Positions 46,824-58,524 of a stretch of DNA of 64,000 nt are shown piece after piece. Below the pieces are notes generated by a model, which ran no database searches, had not been told where the DNA came from, and saw only the letters and a list, made by a program, of their open reading frames with translations. This DNA comes from Panicum virgatum. Taxonomy: Eukaryota > Streptophyta > Magnoliopsida > Poales > Poaceae. The stretch's first letter is position 1, and each line of letters opens with the position of its first letter. The stretch spans positions 25,534,261 to 25,598,260 of the forward strand of contig NC_053141.1 of the NCBI RefSeq assembly GCF_016808335.1, written 5' to 3'. The position numbers were made by a program, and so were the translations under genes.

Positions 46824-47498
46824 CGACCGCCGCTCTGAATCAAGCCGTGGTGGAGGGGAGCGAGTTTGAGGCCGCGAGGCTGGGGCCCATGTCGGGAAGA
46901 GGGCAGCTGCCGCTCTGCCGTGAGCGCCTCGGCCCTGCCACCGCCTCCGCCGCGGGCGCCTTGCCTCTGCCACGCCCCTCCACCCAGATCTGCCCGCGCT
47001 CGCCGGCGCCGTGCCCACGCCCGCTCCTCCCTCACACACTCGCGCCGCCGGCGCCTCGCCGCTGCGCGCGCGCCGCCCCGTGCCCACCTGCGCACATGCC
47101 TCGCTCTCCAAGGTGGGTAAGGTTGGGAGTTAGGGATAGGGTTGGTGGGGTTAGAAACAAAACAAAAGATTTGCACAGATTGGAGTTTAACGGTTCTGTA
47201 TAGTGTTTTCACTGTTTGTGTTTGAAACCTAACGGAAGTGGCACCGAGGGGATTAAAGTAAAATTTTAGTGGCAATGAAGGGATGGCCTAAATTTTTATG
47301 GCTTTGAAGGAATTAGCTTAAATTTTGATGACATTCAGGGAATTAACTCATGAGGGAAGGGCCCGAGATAGCACACGAGAGGCTAGGAGCGGGCGGGACG
47401 TGGGGATGGCAAGGAGAGGTGGATGACGAGTCTATTGGAAAGCTTTTTCACCTTCTAATCTTTATTTTTTTTCCTAATCCGTTGGATTTTCTCTTTGA
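46824..47498. other. Host flank without a recognised gene
   Basis: Contains a GC-rich block (46830-47110) that is open in several frames on both strands, then AT-richer sequence with a repeated phrase AATTTT...GGC. No domain is recognised. The multi-frame openness is a composition effect. Confidence 0.5.
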
Positions 47499-47769
47499 CC
47501 CCGTTTGGCATAGCTTCTTGGGCAGCTTCATGAGCATCTTCACATGAAACTATGCCAAATAGCTTTTTTAAACTAACTTCAAGCTTTGAAGCCATCCATG
47601 AAGCTCCCCATGTGCTTCCACTGGTGGGTGAAGCCAAAAAAACGTGGCTACACCTAGCTTCACTAGAAAGAAGTTTTTTGCCAGACGTTTTTCAAAACAG
47701 ATTTAGCTTCGCCAGAGAAGCTGCTTCACCCGCTATTTCAAAAGAAGCTGAAGCTATGCCAAATGGAGC
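47499..47769. mobile_element. MITE-like element, about 270 bp
   Basis: CCCCGTTTGGCATAGCTTC at the left is matched by the inverted GAAGCTATGCCAAATGGAGC at the right. The interior repeats AGCTTC/GAAGCT in both directions. No clear TSD was found, so the superfamily (hAT or other) is open. Confidence 0.65.
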
Positions 47770-48256
47770 TTTAAGATAGATGATGTGTGTGAACTTTTTT
47801 AAATAACAGATTTTTTTAGGATAGATGAAGTACATAATTAGTCTATAGAATGACATTTCACATATCTTTTAATACAAATCAATTTTCAGATTAATAACAT
47901 TTTATGGATATGATAATGGATGGTCAAAGTATACTTCTAAATACTTTCCAAAATTATTCAATAGAAAATCAAAATTACTCCCAAGTCAGCCGTAAGTTCG
48001 AATTACCACCGCCCGCTCCGTGGTGGACCCGCGTACGGACCGCCTCCCGTCCATGTGGCTGCTTCCCGGTCCCACCTGTCAGAAAGACGACCACGACGGA
48101 ATTGAAAACATCACGCCTCTTCCGTGTCAGATCTCGCCTCTTACCACGCCATTAATTTCGTGTACCAAACCCCGGCCTTACCCGCGGCCCCGCCCCCACC
48201 GCCTCGCCGGAAAATAAGGCCTCCGCCGCCGCCGTGAACCACGGGAATTCGCGGAC
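47770..48256 (+). promoter_or_regulatory. Upstream region of the 214-aa protein gene
   Basis: AT-rich to about 48000, then GC-rich 5' leader up to the ATG. No convincing TATA box was picked. Confidence 0.4.
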
Positions 48257-51200
48257 ATGGAGGGCGTGGGCGCGCGTCTAGGGCGCACTTCCGCGCGCTA
48301 CGGCCCGGCGACGACTTTCACGGGCCCCGTCAGGAAGTGGCGCAAGGAGTGGGTCCCCGTCGCCGCCGCCGCCGCTGCCAGCGCCAACGGAGGAGCGGCG
48401 TCCTCCACGGGTAAGGGATCCGATGGGGGATCCCGTGGGAATGACCTTCTCCTGTTTAAGTGGACCCCGGTAAACGGGACCAACGGGGGAGGAGGAGGCG
48501 ACGGGGAGCAGCAGGCGGCGGCAGAGGAGACGGCCACCAGACGCCGGCGGTATGTGCCGGTGAGGACTCTTGATAAGAATTGTTGGCTATCGTTTGTTGC
48601 TTTTAGTGGAGCTGTCGACTATCGTAGGCTTGAATTTGTAACATGATTGGATCTTTAGCTTCTTTTGGTCGGTCTGTTGGCATTAAGATTTTGAACGTTT
48701 GATCTTGTGCGGGTTGCCCTTTCGGATTGTTAGGTGATGTTTGAATCATGTGAAGTATGTGTTTCCGTTTGTAATTGGTCGGAAGTGATTTGAATTTCTG
48801 ATCCCCAAATTGAGTGTAGGAGGCTTAAACAGCTTAATTGTTTATTCAGATTGGCAAATACTACAAGATGTTGCCGAGACTATGGGTAATTACAATGTCT
48901 GTGTATTAGAGGTAGCAAAAGAAATGCCGATAAACTTAGAATGACCCAGACAGCAAAATAAACCAAACAAAAACATAAAACTAAACCTTGAACTAAAGGG
49001 AGGATATAAAATAACAAAAGCAAAACAGGAAAGAAACTCCTCAGTACATACATGCCAAATTAAGAGGCGCAAACGACAAGATAGCCAACATTCGAGCAAC
49101 GGACGGCGCTAGTCAATCCTGCTAAATCGTCCTTAGCTTTATGCAATGGTCATGATCCACAGCTGCACCTCTTCTGTGGACTCACGTGTCACTATTTCCA
49201 TGCACGGGGTGATTGCTCTGTTTAGGTACAGCTAGATCGAACTAGAAACCCCCTGGTCTACAACAGTTAGGTTAGTTCACTGTGTATACAGATGATTATG
49301 AATTTTTGAAGTGTCATGAAATGTGAACATAGGTTGCATCTTGCTCAATTTAATAGATTACTGCTTTACATGGCTCTTAGTTAACTATCTATCTCTTATG
49401 TCTGTTGTATCTAAACTTGTTTAGAGTATAAAAAACATGTTTAGTTTTATTATTTTGTTATCATGTTCTGCAGATACTTTTGATCTTTCCACTCCTTATA
49501 TAGTTACTTATACATGACTATGGTGTGTTGTTCAAATCTTTGGTTTTTCTTAGTGTTAGTAAAATAAAATAAACTAGATTGGAGCATCTTTTCATCAAAA
49601 TCTCAAGACTATCTAGGTTCTTTAAGGTTCATTTGCTGAAATTTGAAGATAAATTCATCTGCGCTTTTTTACTGTTTGCTCATACGTCTTGTCAATTAAT
49701 GTTTATCAAATCTCTTCATGTTTCAGGTTTCTGTAGTTGAAGAGGAAAGGCAAGAATCTGTGAAATCTGATGATGAGAATAAAGCTAATGATGGAGATCC
49801 GTCTTCAAATGAAACTGAGCCATCAAATGGAAAGACTGATATCAATGGTACACCTATGGATGAACCTCAGGTAACAAGATCTTTTATGCACTTTACTAAT
49901 TTGTAATTTGTTTTACATCAGTCCCTCATTAGGGCTAATTCACAGTATCTAACTGTTCTTCTTCTTTGGGTATTGGATTACCGTGCTGACATCCCCATGC
50001 ATTTTTTATATGATGTTTCCCATCTGGACTCCCAATTTTTTTGAAGTATCAATATTTACAGGCGCCAGTGCCACTTATGATGTTCTATTGAGTTCAATTC
50101 ACTGAACTTGTCACTTTCCTTCCGCTACTCAGTCTGAAGGGTGCATGACCCAATTGGACTTTTCCCTGAAAGTATGAAATAAAAAGCTACAAATGCTCCA
50201 TGAGGTTGTCAAATTTGCACTTCAAAAAATATCACTGCCAGCTAGCTGCCTCATGAACTATGATTTTCATTATCTCAGTGGATACATGTTAGGATGCTCG
50301 TGAGCTTCCTCTGCAACATGTGCTTCTTTATTTAATCCAAATGTCCTTGCTGAATTGCGAGTAACCGTTGATGTAGTTGTTGAGAAACTAGAAGTGAACT
50401 GCAGTGTAGCTTGGTGGTCATTTTGCTTGATTGGGAATACCTGGTCACTAAGCTTACTGAAGAAGTACCACCTCTGGTCCCTGCAGGTCCTAAATTCATA
50501 GTTTGAGCTACCCATTGATTACTTCTGCATAAATTACAACAGTGCTCTTCTGACTGCTTGATTGGTAGTTTGGTACATGATAAAATTTGAAGTCGGTGGA
50601 CAGAGTTGGTGAAAACTAGTGCTGAAGCACATGAATGTACTTGAGCCGAGCCATATCACTGCAAAAGTGTTTGTCCAAAATTTTTGAACCCAAATATGGC
50701 CATTATTAATTAAGATACGACCTGTTTGCCAAGCGTGAGGATCAATTTGCTCATGAACACTGACTAATCCTGATTCAAATCCCAGATACATGGAAATTTC
50801 TTTTGTAAGGCAGCCATACAAATATTTTTGTTCATTGATCATCTGACACACGGAAGGATCAGTACCCCTGGGGGATTTCATATTTTTATGGTTTCACATT
50901 GGAATAATTTATAATGTCTTGGTCTTCCATGATCAGATGAAGTGGTAGCTAATTTCTCACTGTATGTGAAACAAGCAACATCCTTTCAAAGTGGGGGTTT
51001 TGCAAGGGATTTGTGATTTTAAATGCCTATGCAGTTCTATCAAAACCAAGCATGCTAAATGCATTCTTTTTTAAATTTATGTACATATCTCCATATCTCA
51101 ATCAGTCAGCTATATCATTTATGAATATAGTCTTATTCAGAATTGCAAAATTATATGTTGTGTGTCATTTAGTCACTTCTAACTGTCGTATGAGTGCCAT

Positions 51201-51521
51201 TTGCATGTTACTATGTTATCTTTACAATTTTTCAGAACATTTGAGGAGAATATGTCTATCAAGAACTTAATGAAACTAAGGTTCAAAAAAAAAAAACAAC
51301 TTAATGAAACTGTCCTATTTCAGGCATTAGATGAGGATGCTCGAGATTCTGGTAAAAATGGTGGTGGAACAGACCTAAATTTGAATTTAGGTTTGAAAGA
51401 CCCGGACGGTGATAATGAAGGTGACACAGCAGAGCAACATGAAGTGGCCAAGAACACACATACACAGAATAATAGATTCAAGAGGAAATCTGTAACCCCT
51501 GACCTTGAGATGAGAATGTAA
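48257..51521 (+). CDS. Plant-conserved protein of unknown function with EAR-like motif (214 aa, 3 exons)
   Basis: Exons are 48257-48559, 49727-49870 and 51324-51521. All junctions are GT-AG and phase 0. The protein begins MEGVGARLGRTSARYGPA, with TGPVRKWRKEWVPV next (about residues 22-35), an Ala/Gly-rich low-complexity stretch, LLLFKWTPV, and RRRRYVPV across the first junction. Exon 2 is acidic (VVEEERQESVKSDDE). Exon 3 holds DLNLNLGLKDPDG and ends KSVTPDLEMRM. LNLNLGL (167-173) fits the LxLxL EAR repression motif, which recruits TOPLESS-type corepressors in other proteins. I recall similar uncharacterised plant proteins but no function. Introns are 1167 and 1453 bp. No DNA-binding domain is seen. 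Confidence 0.88.
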
Positions 51522-52689
51522 CCCAGCTGTTCCATTTCTTTCTTGATTACTTCACTATTTGCCTTGTGGCATGTGACTTAGGTACATTGTCACTATAGAG
51601 ACAATTCCGCAAAATTGATTACAGGACCTACAATAGTGTGAAAGTGTTTGAACTCATTGCCAAACATATTCAATTTAACTTTCCAGAGATGTTCAGAATC
51701 GGAAAACTGTCCGTCACAACTTCTTTGTAAAACGTTCTTTACTGCAAGCATTGGGATCCAAGTGGAACCATTGATTTAAAAACTGGACTGATAAGAAACT
51801 TTCCAGTTACCTGATAACTTTCTGCAAATTCAAAACTATATAATCAGCTTATTTGACGAAAGCATACATAGTTAAACATATATGTAGTCTAGATAAGAAT
51901 ATTCAAGCAGTACTTGCATAGATGTTGAATGTTTAAAGAGCTGCTGGGTGCCCTCCCTCCTATTCACATCGCTTCTCACAGTACATTTCCGATTATTTAG
52001 CTTGAACTACTGATTCCATTGGCTTTGGTTAGTAAACAAGAAGGTAAGAGCGTATTTATATTGTATTTGAGATTGTATTCGAAGCCTTCTGGGCAAATAT
52101 TTTGATCTGGCGCTACAAAAATCTGACATCCTTCAAAGCCAGAGCCTATAATGTGATCTGGTTCAAGCAACTGCCATCACTAACGCTTTGATAGTAAAGC
52201 CAATCCTGGTCACCCATTCAAACTCACCCAGTCCAAGCTGATTTCAATATAAAAACTAGCCAAATAGATCTAAAACTCATTCAAGATATATCACATCAAC
52301 AAGGCAAACACGAAAATTGCTTTTTATTTATTGTATCTTCAGGATTGTCGTAAAGTCACAACAATTGAAATTGGCACAGTTCACACAAAATTGTAGGAAT
52401 TCCAAGAGGAACTCTTCATACGAAGCATCCATAAGTCAGTATTCCTGTAAATGCAGGATCAACCAGTCTTTGGCAAACAATTTCAGTAATGTACATGGTC
52501 TACAATCATGTTTTTTTATTAGTGACCAGTATCAAAAAAGACAAATTTCTGGGCTAACTTCAACAAATAAGCTCACCACTACAAAAATGGCGATTTGTAT
52601 TACAAATCTCCTTGTGAAAACATAACCTATGATATGATGTATGCTTATCCAACCAAAAAAGTCAGATGAGTGCAGGAGGCACCCCGGGT
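51522..52689. other. Space between two convergent genes
   Basis: AT-rich; it would hold the 3' UTRs of both genes. No other gene or element is recognised. Confidence 0.5.
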
Positions 52690-55600
52690 TTATTCTGACT
52701 TGCTAGATTTCTCCACTGATTCTTCTTCAACTGGACCGCCCTCAGTGACACCAACTTCAGCAGGACGGAGTACACGGTCATGCAACATGTAGCCAACCTT
52801 AAAAAAATTATAATTGTTAGAATGATTGCCAAACAAAAGCCATTTGTTAGGAGAGAGAAAAGCAGGTGCATCAAGAAAACAATACTTCAGTGTCCTTAAT
52901 TATTGTCAGAAGCCCTGTCCTCCAAATGTCTCGTTAACAGTTTAGGCTCCCATCTTCTCCTTTAGCGTAAAATTGAAACATATAAACCTATACTGCACTA
53001 CAATGGCCCTACCAAGGATGACTGGCCTGGCACCCTTGGGGCTTCCAGCCATGGATCCACCTATTCCTAAAGAGTCTTGCTATGCAGATGGCTCATGCAC
53101 CGAACCTGTCTACAATGACCTCAAATCCACAAACCATCAAAGTCGCATGACCTTTACATGAGACCAACAATCACAGATTTGCAGCAGCTATGCCCCGATC
53201 AGATGCGCAGGTCGGTCATATAGAAACCAACAACAGCTTTGCAAACTGAATTATTAAATCTTACTAGCAATGCTTCTACCTTCTACTGTCTGTATGTCGC
53301 CATTACCATCTGTACCTACTTTATTTTTGAAGACAAAAATAATGTGAAGCTGTCTCAATATTTCTCCAATTCATCTTATGTATATGAATGCACGAGACTA
53401 TCCTATTATCCTACTTCTTCAATAGAAATGAGCTATATACTTGAATACAACTATTTGCAGAGTAATCTGATAATTGCTGAAACACTATGAAAACCCATAG
53501 GTTTATTTCAAACCTAAATTCAGGTTTTATGTTATTTGATAGAAAATAGAAATAACCGTTTCTATTCTATTCTATTTTTACTAACATAAACCCAATTCAC
53601 CTTATATTTAATACAACAACTATACCCATGAAATATTTGTCATGCTAGCTTTAACCAAACACAGATCACAAATATAAAGCTCTATCAGAGCCCACAGGTT
53701 CTGAAGCGATGGCTGTATTTTGACCATTTACAGCTTTTTTTGAAAAAAAAACTGTTTTCTAAATTCTATACTAGAAAAACACAATTCTATCCGACCTAGT
53801 AGGAAAAGTTACTATTTTGCATTCCTTAGGGAAAGTGGCATTTTCAAGGGTCATTTTTGAAAAACATTTGTCCCAACCATGTGCAAAAGTCAAGAAAATT
53901 GCTTCTCCCTCGGCTCCAAAATCTGCTCCATTTTTTGAAAACTTGATAGCCAGCATTATTTGTCAGGAAATTGTGTTAAGCATACACTAAAATTGTATTA
54001 TGCAAGAAGGAAACACTTCAACAACAACAGATATAAGATCCTAGCAAAACATAAATTTATCAAAAGTTCAAGGTTAACAGCAGAGTCTCAACAAGCTATG
54101 ATTGCCAGGTAAGTAAACAAATAAGAAATGAATACCTTCACAACAGCAGCAACAGTCCCTGACGGTTTTGAAGGATCAGGAATTTGGAAAAGTGCATAGT
54201 GCCTATTTGGATCAAATTTCTCATTCAGAGGATCAAACTTTTCAACTCCAAATTTCTTGAAGACCTGCAAGATTTCTTATAAGTTTCAAATCTATGAGGC
54301 TGTAAAATTGCATGTATGAATGCATGGGATAGCGAGTCTAAGTCCCAATGAGAGTAATTCATACAAGAAAGTATGTGATCTACATCCATGTGAAATTGCA
54401 AGAAATATTTGCCAAAAGGCGTACCAACATTGGAAGCAAAAGAGAACATTAATATTCAAAGCAAAAGAGAGCCTTCAAAACTAGTATGGCTGATGCAGGG
54501 AAAATTAGAGGGAAAAATACCTCTCCAAGTTGCTTCTCAGTCATCTCAACTCCCTCTAGCAAGGTTTTTAGTAGTGGTACAGCTTCATCAGAATTGTTGG
54601 ACGTATCTATCTTTGAGAAACTTTCCTTGACAACAGATGATGCTCGAGATAAATTGTCTGCAACATCTAACAAACTCTTGGAGAAGTTCTGTATATAAGA
54701 ACCATCAAGTCAGAGCAAACTTCCAGGATAATGCGAAGTATACACCCATGTATAGCAATTAGCAAAAACATACAAATTAAGCAAGTAGATATTATGAAGC
54801 ACAAACCTGTATGGCATACTTCTTGGTGTTCTCTGATTCCCGCTTTGTTCTGGCAAGGACATTCTCCATCTCGGCGTAGCTGCGCAGCACCTTATCCTTC
54901 ATGTCTTTAACCTCCTGGTCTTTCAATTTCAAAGACTCGTCTTTCTCAAGAAGTAGCTTCACGAGGTCCTCCTTCGATAGGTCTAGGTCTTCTGAATCTG
55001 AATCAGAAAATGCAGTTCGTTTAGTAGCTCTCCTCCGCCTATTAGGCTGTGATACAGAATCCTGTGAACCTGCTTCCTGGGTCTTGTCAGTTCCAGGCAC
55101 ATTATTGGCTTCACCTGAAGCTTCAGTACTCACTCCAGCGCTTTTATTAACTCCATCATCTGTGTGTTTGTTTGCCTCCTTATCATCTTGCTGAGGGGCC
55201 GAAGTTGAAAACCCAAACCGTTGAAATGCCGATGTTTTGTATCGTGCTGATTGATTCAACAAAGGAATGACCTGCTCGTATAAACAACAAAGTAAGGTTA
55301 ACAATAGAAAACAAGAAAAAAATAACGAAGCTTGGTATTCGTATGCTGAATATCCAGGCGGCCCAGAGGTGGTCTCCATGTCTAAGATATAATTGAAAAT
55401 ATTTCTTTATGCGTATAAACCCTAGAAAGCATCCCCAATCTCTTCCACGCAGTACTGAGCCTAAAGCCCACATCAAAATCATTGATGATTGATCAAAGTG
55501 AATTGATCTAAACCCTCCTCTCAGAAAGACAAAGAAAAAGAAAAGAATTCACTGCCTATTAATAAACCCTTAAGACCCACTATGTGCAAATCTGTCTACA

Positions 55601-55819
55601 TCCAGCACCTGCAAGACAAAATTTCGACAACCGACTCGCTCTGCCTCACACGGAGGCTAGAGACCCCACCTTGATCGAAGCGCAGGGATCCGCCGCCGCC
55701 AGCGCGGACGCCCCCAGGAGCGACGCCGCATCCGGCCGCCGCCTCACCGCCCCCGCCACAGCGACCGAGGCGACGCCCTGCCGGGAGATTCGCGCGAGGA
55801 GACGCGCGGCCGCCGCCAT
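52690..55819 (-). CDS. MGE1-like: Mitochondrial GrpE/Mge1-type co-chaperone (339 aa, 5 exons)
   Basis: GrpE is the nucleotide exchange factor of Hsp70; Mge1 serves matrix Hsp70 in protein import and folding. Exons (minus strand) are 55819-55670, 55271-54807, 54688-54521, 54264-54136 and 52797-52690, all GT-AG and in phase. The N-terminus MAAAARLLARISRQGVASVA is Arg/Ala-rich without acids, like a mitochondrial presequence. An acidic, variable stretch (about 75-130) precedes the coiled coil. The GrpE core reads VLRSYAEMENVLARTKRE, NFSKSLLDVADNLSRAS, then FDPNRHYALFQIP and VGYMLHDRVLRPAEVGV, the family signature. The start is the only Met with a plausible presequence. Its tail faces the 214-aa gene. 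Confidence 0.95.
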
Positions 55820-56068
55820 CTTATTCGGCCGGGAATCGAGATGGAGAGAGAGCAGAGAGGAACACCTAGTTTTGCGGCGAGAAGAACTCGGTGGAGGAGA
55901 GAGCGGCGGACGAAGGGTCTCGAAGGGTTTTGGGGGCAAGACAGGATATTTGTGCGAAAGACCGTTATGCCATCGGCGTCTGGGTCTACGCCGTTGCGAG
56001 TTGGAGGGTGCTCGGGTCTTTTTCGTGGCTCGGTGGTTTTTATGGACGTGTCGTGCAAGATCAGAAAG
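55820..56068 (-). promoter_or_regulatory. Short 5' flank of the GrpE gene
   Basis: About 250 bp separate the start codon from the LINE poly(A) tail. The GC-rich text is open in several frames. No clear TATA box was seen. Confidence 0.45.
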
Positions 56069-56181
56069 TTTTTTCTTTTTATAAAAGCCCTTAGGCAAGC
56101 TTTATTTAAAGTTGGATGATAAAACTCGAGGGATCAAGTTTAGTAATTATAGCTTGCTTGGCTAGCTCATGCGCCACGTAA

Positions 56182-56723
56182 AATCTGTACCCGAAAAAAT
56201 CGAGTACGAACCCAAAAAATCTAAGCCCAAAAAACCCGAACTCTAATTCGGGTTCCAACCCACTGTACCCGAAATTATTATGGGTAATTTGGGTACCGAA
56301 CTACGGTACCCGAACTACCCAACCCAAATATGTTTATTCATTGCAGTCCAGTCTACCAAACCCCTTAACCCTAACCCTAAGCATCTGCCTAGCCCAACAC
56401 CCCCACACCACGCACCTGAGTACCCCCTAGCCACCAGCCGGCTAGCTGAAGCAGTCGGCGCCGCCGCTGCCCCCGACGTGCCGACGCCCCCACCTCCTGC
56501 CATAGGGCGCCCTTACCGAGCCACCGCCGCCGCTCTTGCTACAGGTTGCACCGCTCCCACTTGAAATCGGGTAGTTCGGGGTTACCCGAACCCGAATCCG
56601 AATTTTTGGTACTCGAAATGTCGGGTTTTTATTATTTCGGGTATCATTTCTCAAAAATCAAAATTTCAAAAACCCAAAAAACTCGACCTAAAATTTTCGG
56701 GCTACCCGAATGCTCAGCCATAC
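56182..56723. mobile_element. hAT-like non-autonomous insertion in the LINE (542 bp)
   Basis: Flanked by CCACGTAA (56174-56181) and CTACATAA (56724-56731), an 8-bp duplication with two C/T differences. The interior is rich in ACCCGAA/TTCGGGT in both directions. Deleting it and one repeat restores the LINE frame CPLSIY-VAHELAKQ. Terminal inverted repeats are not clean. Confidence 0.7.
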
Positions 56724-58524
56724 CTACATAAATGCTCAATGGACACCTTCTGGAAACCACTCCAAACTGCAGTGCATTCATCATATATTGCAGCAGCTGG
56801 ATTTGCAGTGAAACCTTCACTCTTCATAATTTCAAAGACATACAATTAGTTTGGACAATCAATTGATCACCTCCAATATATTGAGCGAGCATCAGTCCCT
56901 CCTTAAGTGCAAATGCTTCCGCCATTGGCGCATCCACTAGGTAGGGGATAAAAGAATTTGACGCAACGATTGTACCTCAGAACTATCTCTGGTAATGGCA
57001 CATGTACTGCCACAACCCATATCCTCATTGTAGGAAGCATCTAAGCATCAGGTAACCATCTGGAGGTTTTCTCCATCCTTGTCTTATTTTTACATCTTTC
57101 TTAACTGCTATCTTGTAATTCTTGGTTAAAGAAATAATAGATAAACCTGATTTTGATGGTGGTTGTACATATTATCCATGAGTTAATTGCCGTCTTTCCC
57201 ACCACAAGTACCAGCCTCCAGTTAAGATGAGCTCGACGAGGCCTACTTCCAGACCTTGTATCTGTTCTCCTCTATGGATTAATTCTTCCAAAACAATGGA
57301 TCCTGATTGATTGATCTCCAATAGTTGTCCGATTTTCTCCCAAACTCCTATCGACCTCCATGCTGCTCTAGCTTGGTCTCATGTGAAGATCAAATGTTTG
57401 ATATCTTCTGCTCCATTATTACACACCAGGCATCCTCCCTCAGGAGTAACATGTCTATTTGCCAATATTGATTTGCATGGCAACAAGCCACAGAGAGCTC
57501 TCCAACCAAAAATTTTTATTTTCCCGGCACTTGGAGTTTCCATAGGTTCCTCCAAACCTGATGATTACTAGTCCCACCGCCCTGAAATGCATCAAGTCTA
57601 GCTCCAAGTTTCTTCTTCCACTGGCCATTGTAAGCTGATTTTACTGAGAACATCCCGTTTCTATTATAATGCCAGGCGGCATCTTCTCTCCCTGTGATGA
57701 TTGGAATCTGCAATATAAGATTAGCATCAATTGGCTCAAAAATATATTGCACTAGGTCCACATCCCATGAAGCATCGACAAGATTGATTAGCTCATCCAT
57801 TGTACTTACTAAATTGTTTCCTCACCGTGTCTGAACTTTCATATTATGGCTTCCTGGGATCCAATTATCATCCCAGATCTTAATCCGTGTGCCATCACCA
57901 ACCCTCCAAATATAACCAAGTTTGAAGCAGTTAATTCCCACTAAAATACTTTGCATATATAAGAACTTCCACTTTTCATCCTCGCGTTTAGCAGCTTCCC
58001 ATCAAGATAGTATCGTGCTCTAAGGACCCTGGCACATAATGATTCGGGGTCTCTTAAGAGTCTCAACACTTGCTTAGCTAGCATTGCCAAGTTGAAATGT
58101 TGTCAATCTCTGAATCTCATGCCTCCTGATCCTTTGGGCATACATAGTTTCCTCCATTCTAACCATTGAATCCTCTTATGATCATTGTCATCACCCCACC
58201 AGTAATTCGATATAGCATCCGTTATTCCTTTTCATATATTATTAGGAACTTTGAACACCATCATCACATACACCGGAATAGGTTGAGCAATGGATTTAAT
58301 GAGGATCTCCTTTCCTCCCAGGCTCAACAGTTTTTCCTTCCAACCATTGATTCTAGAATTCACCCGATCGATAAGGTGACAGAAACAGTTACTGCGATCT
58401 ACCCCCACCATCATTGGTAAGCCCAAGTATTTATCATTAAGCGATTCAGTCATAGTATTCAAAACTTCACACATATCTGCCTTAACACTGCTGGCGTTTT
58501 CTATGCTCAATAGAATATGGATTC

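Noticed and set aside
46811..47275. 154-codon minus-strand frame at the host flank
   Set aside because: Arg/Ala-rich composition from GC-rich DNA, overlapping frames on both strands, and no motif.
50534..50881. 115-codon minus-strand frame in intron 2 of the 214-aa protein gene
   Set aside because: No recognisable domain; it lies in an intron, with no sign of exon structure. It may be chance or an old fragment.
52579..52589. CACTACAAAAA, like the end of a CACTA transposon
   Set aside because: No inverted partner, TSD or subterminal repeats were found nearby.
56369..56380. CCCTAACCCTAA, telomere-like repeat
   Set aside because: Only two units within a sequence rich in CCC and AA; no array.
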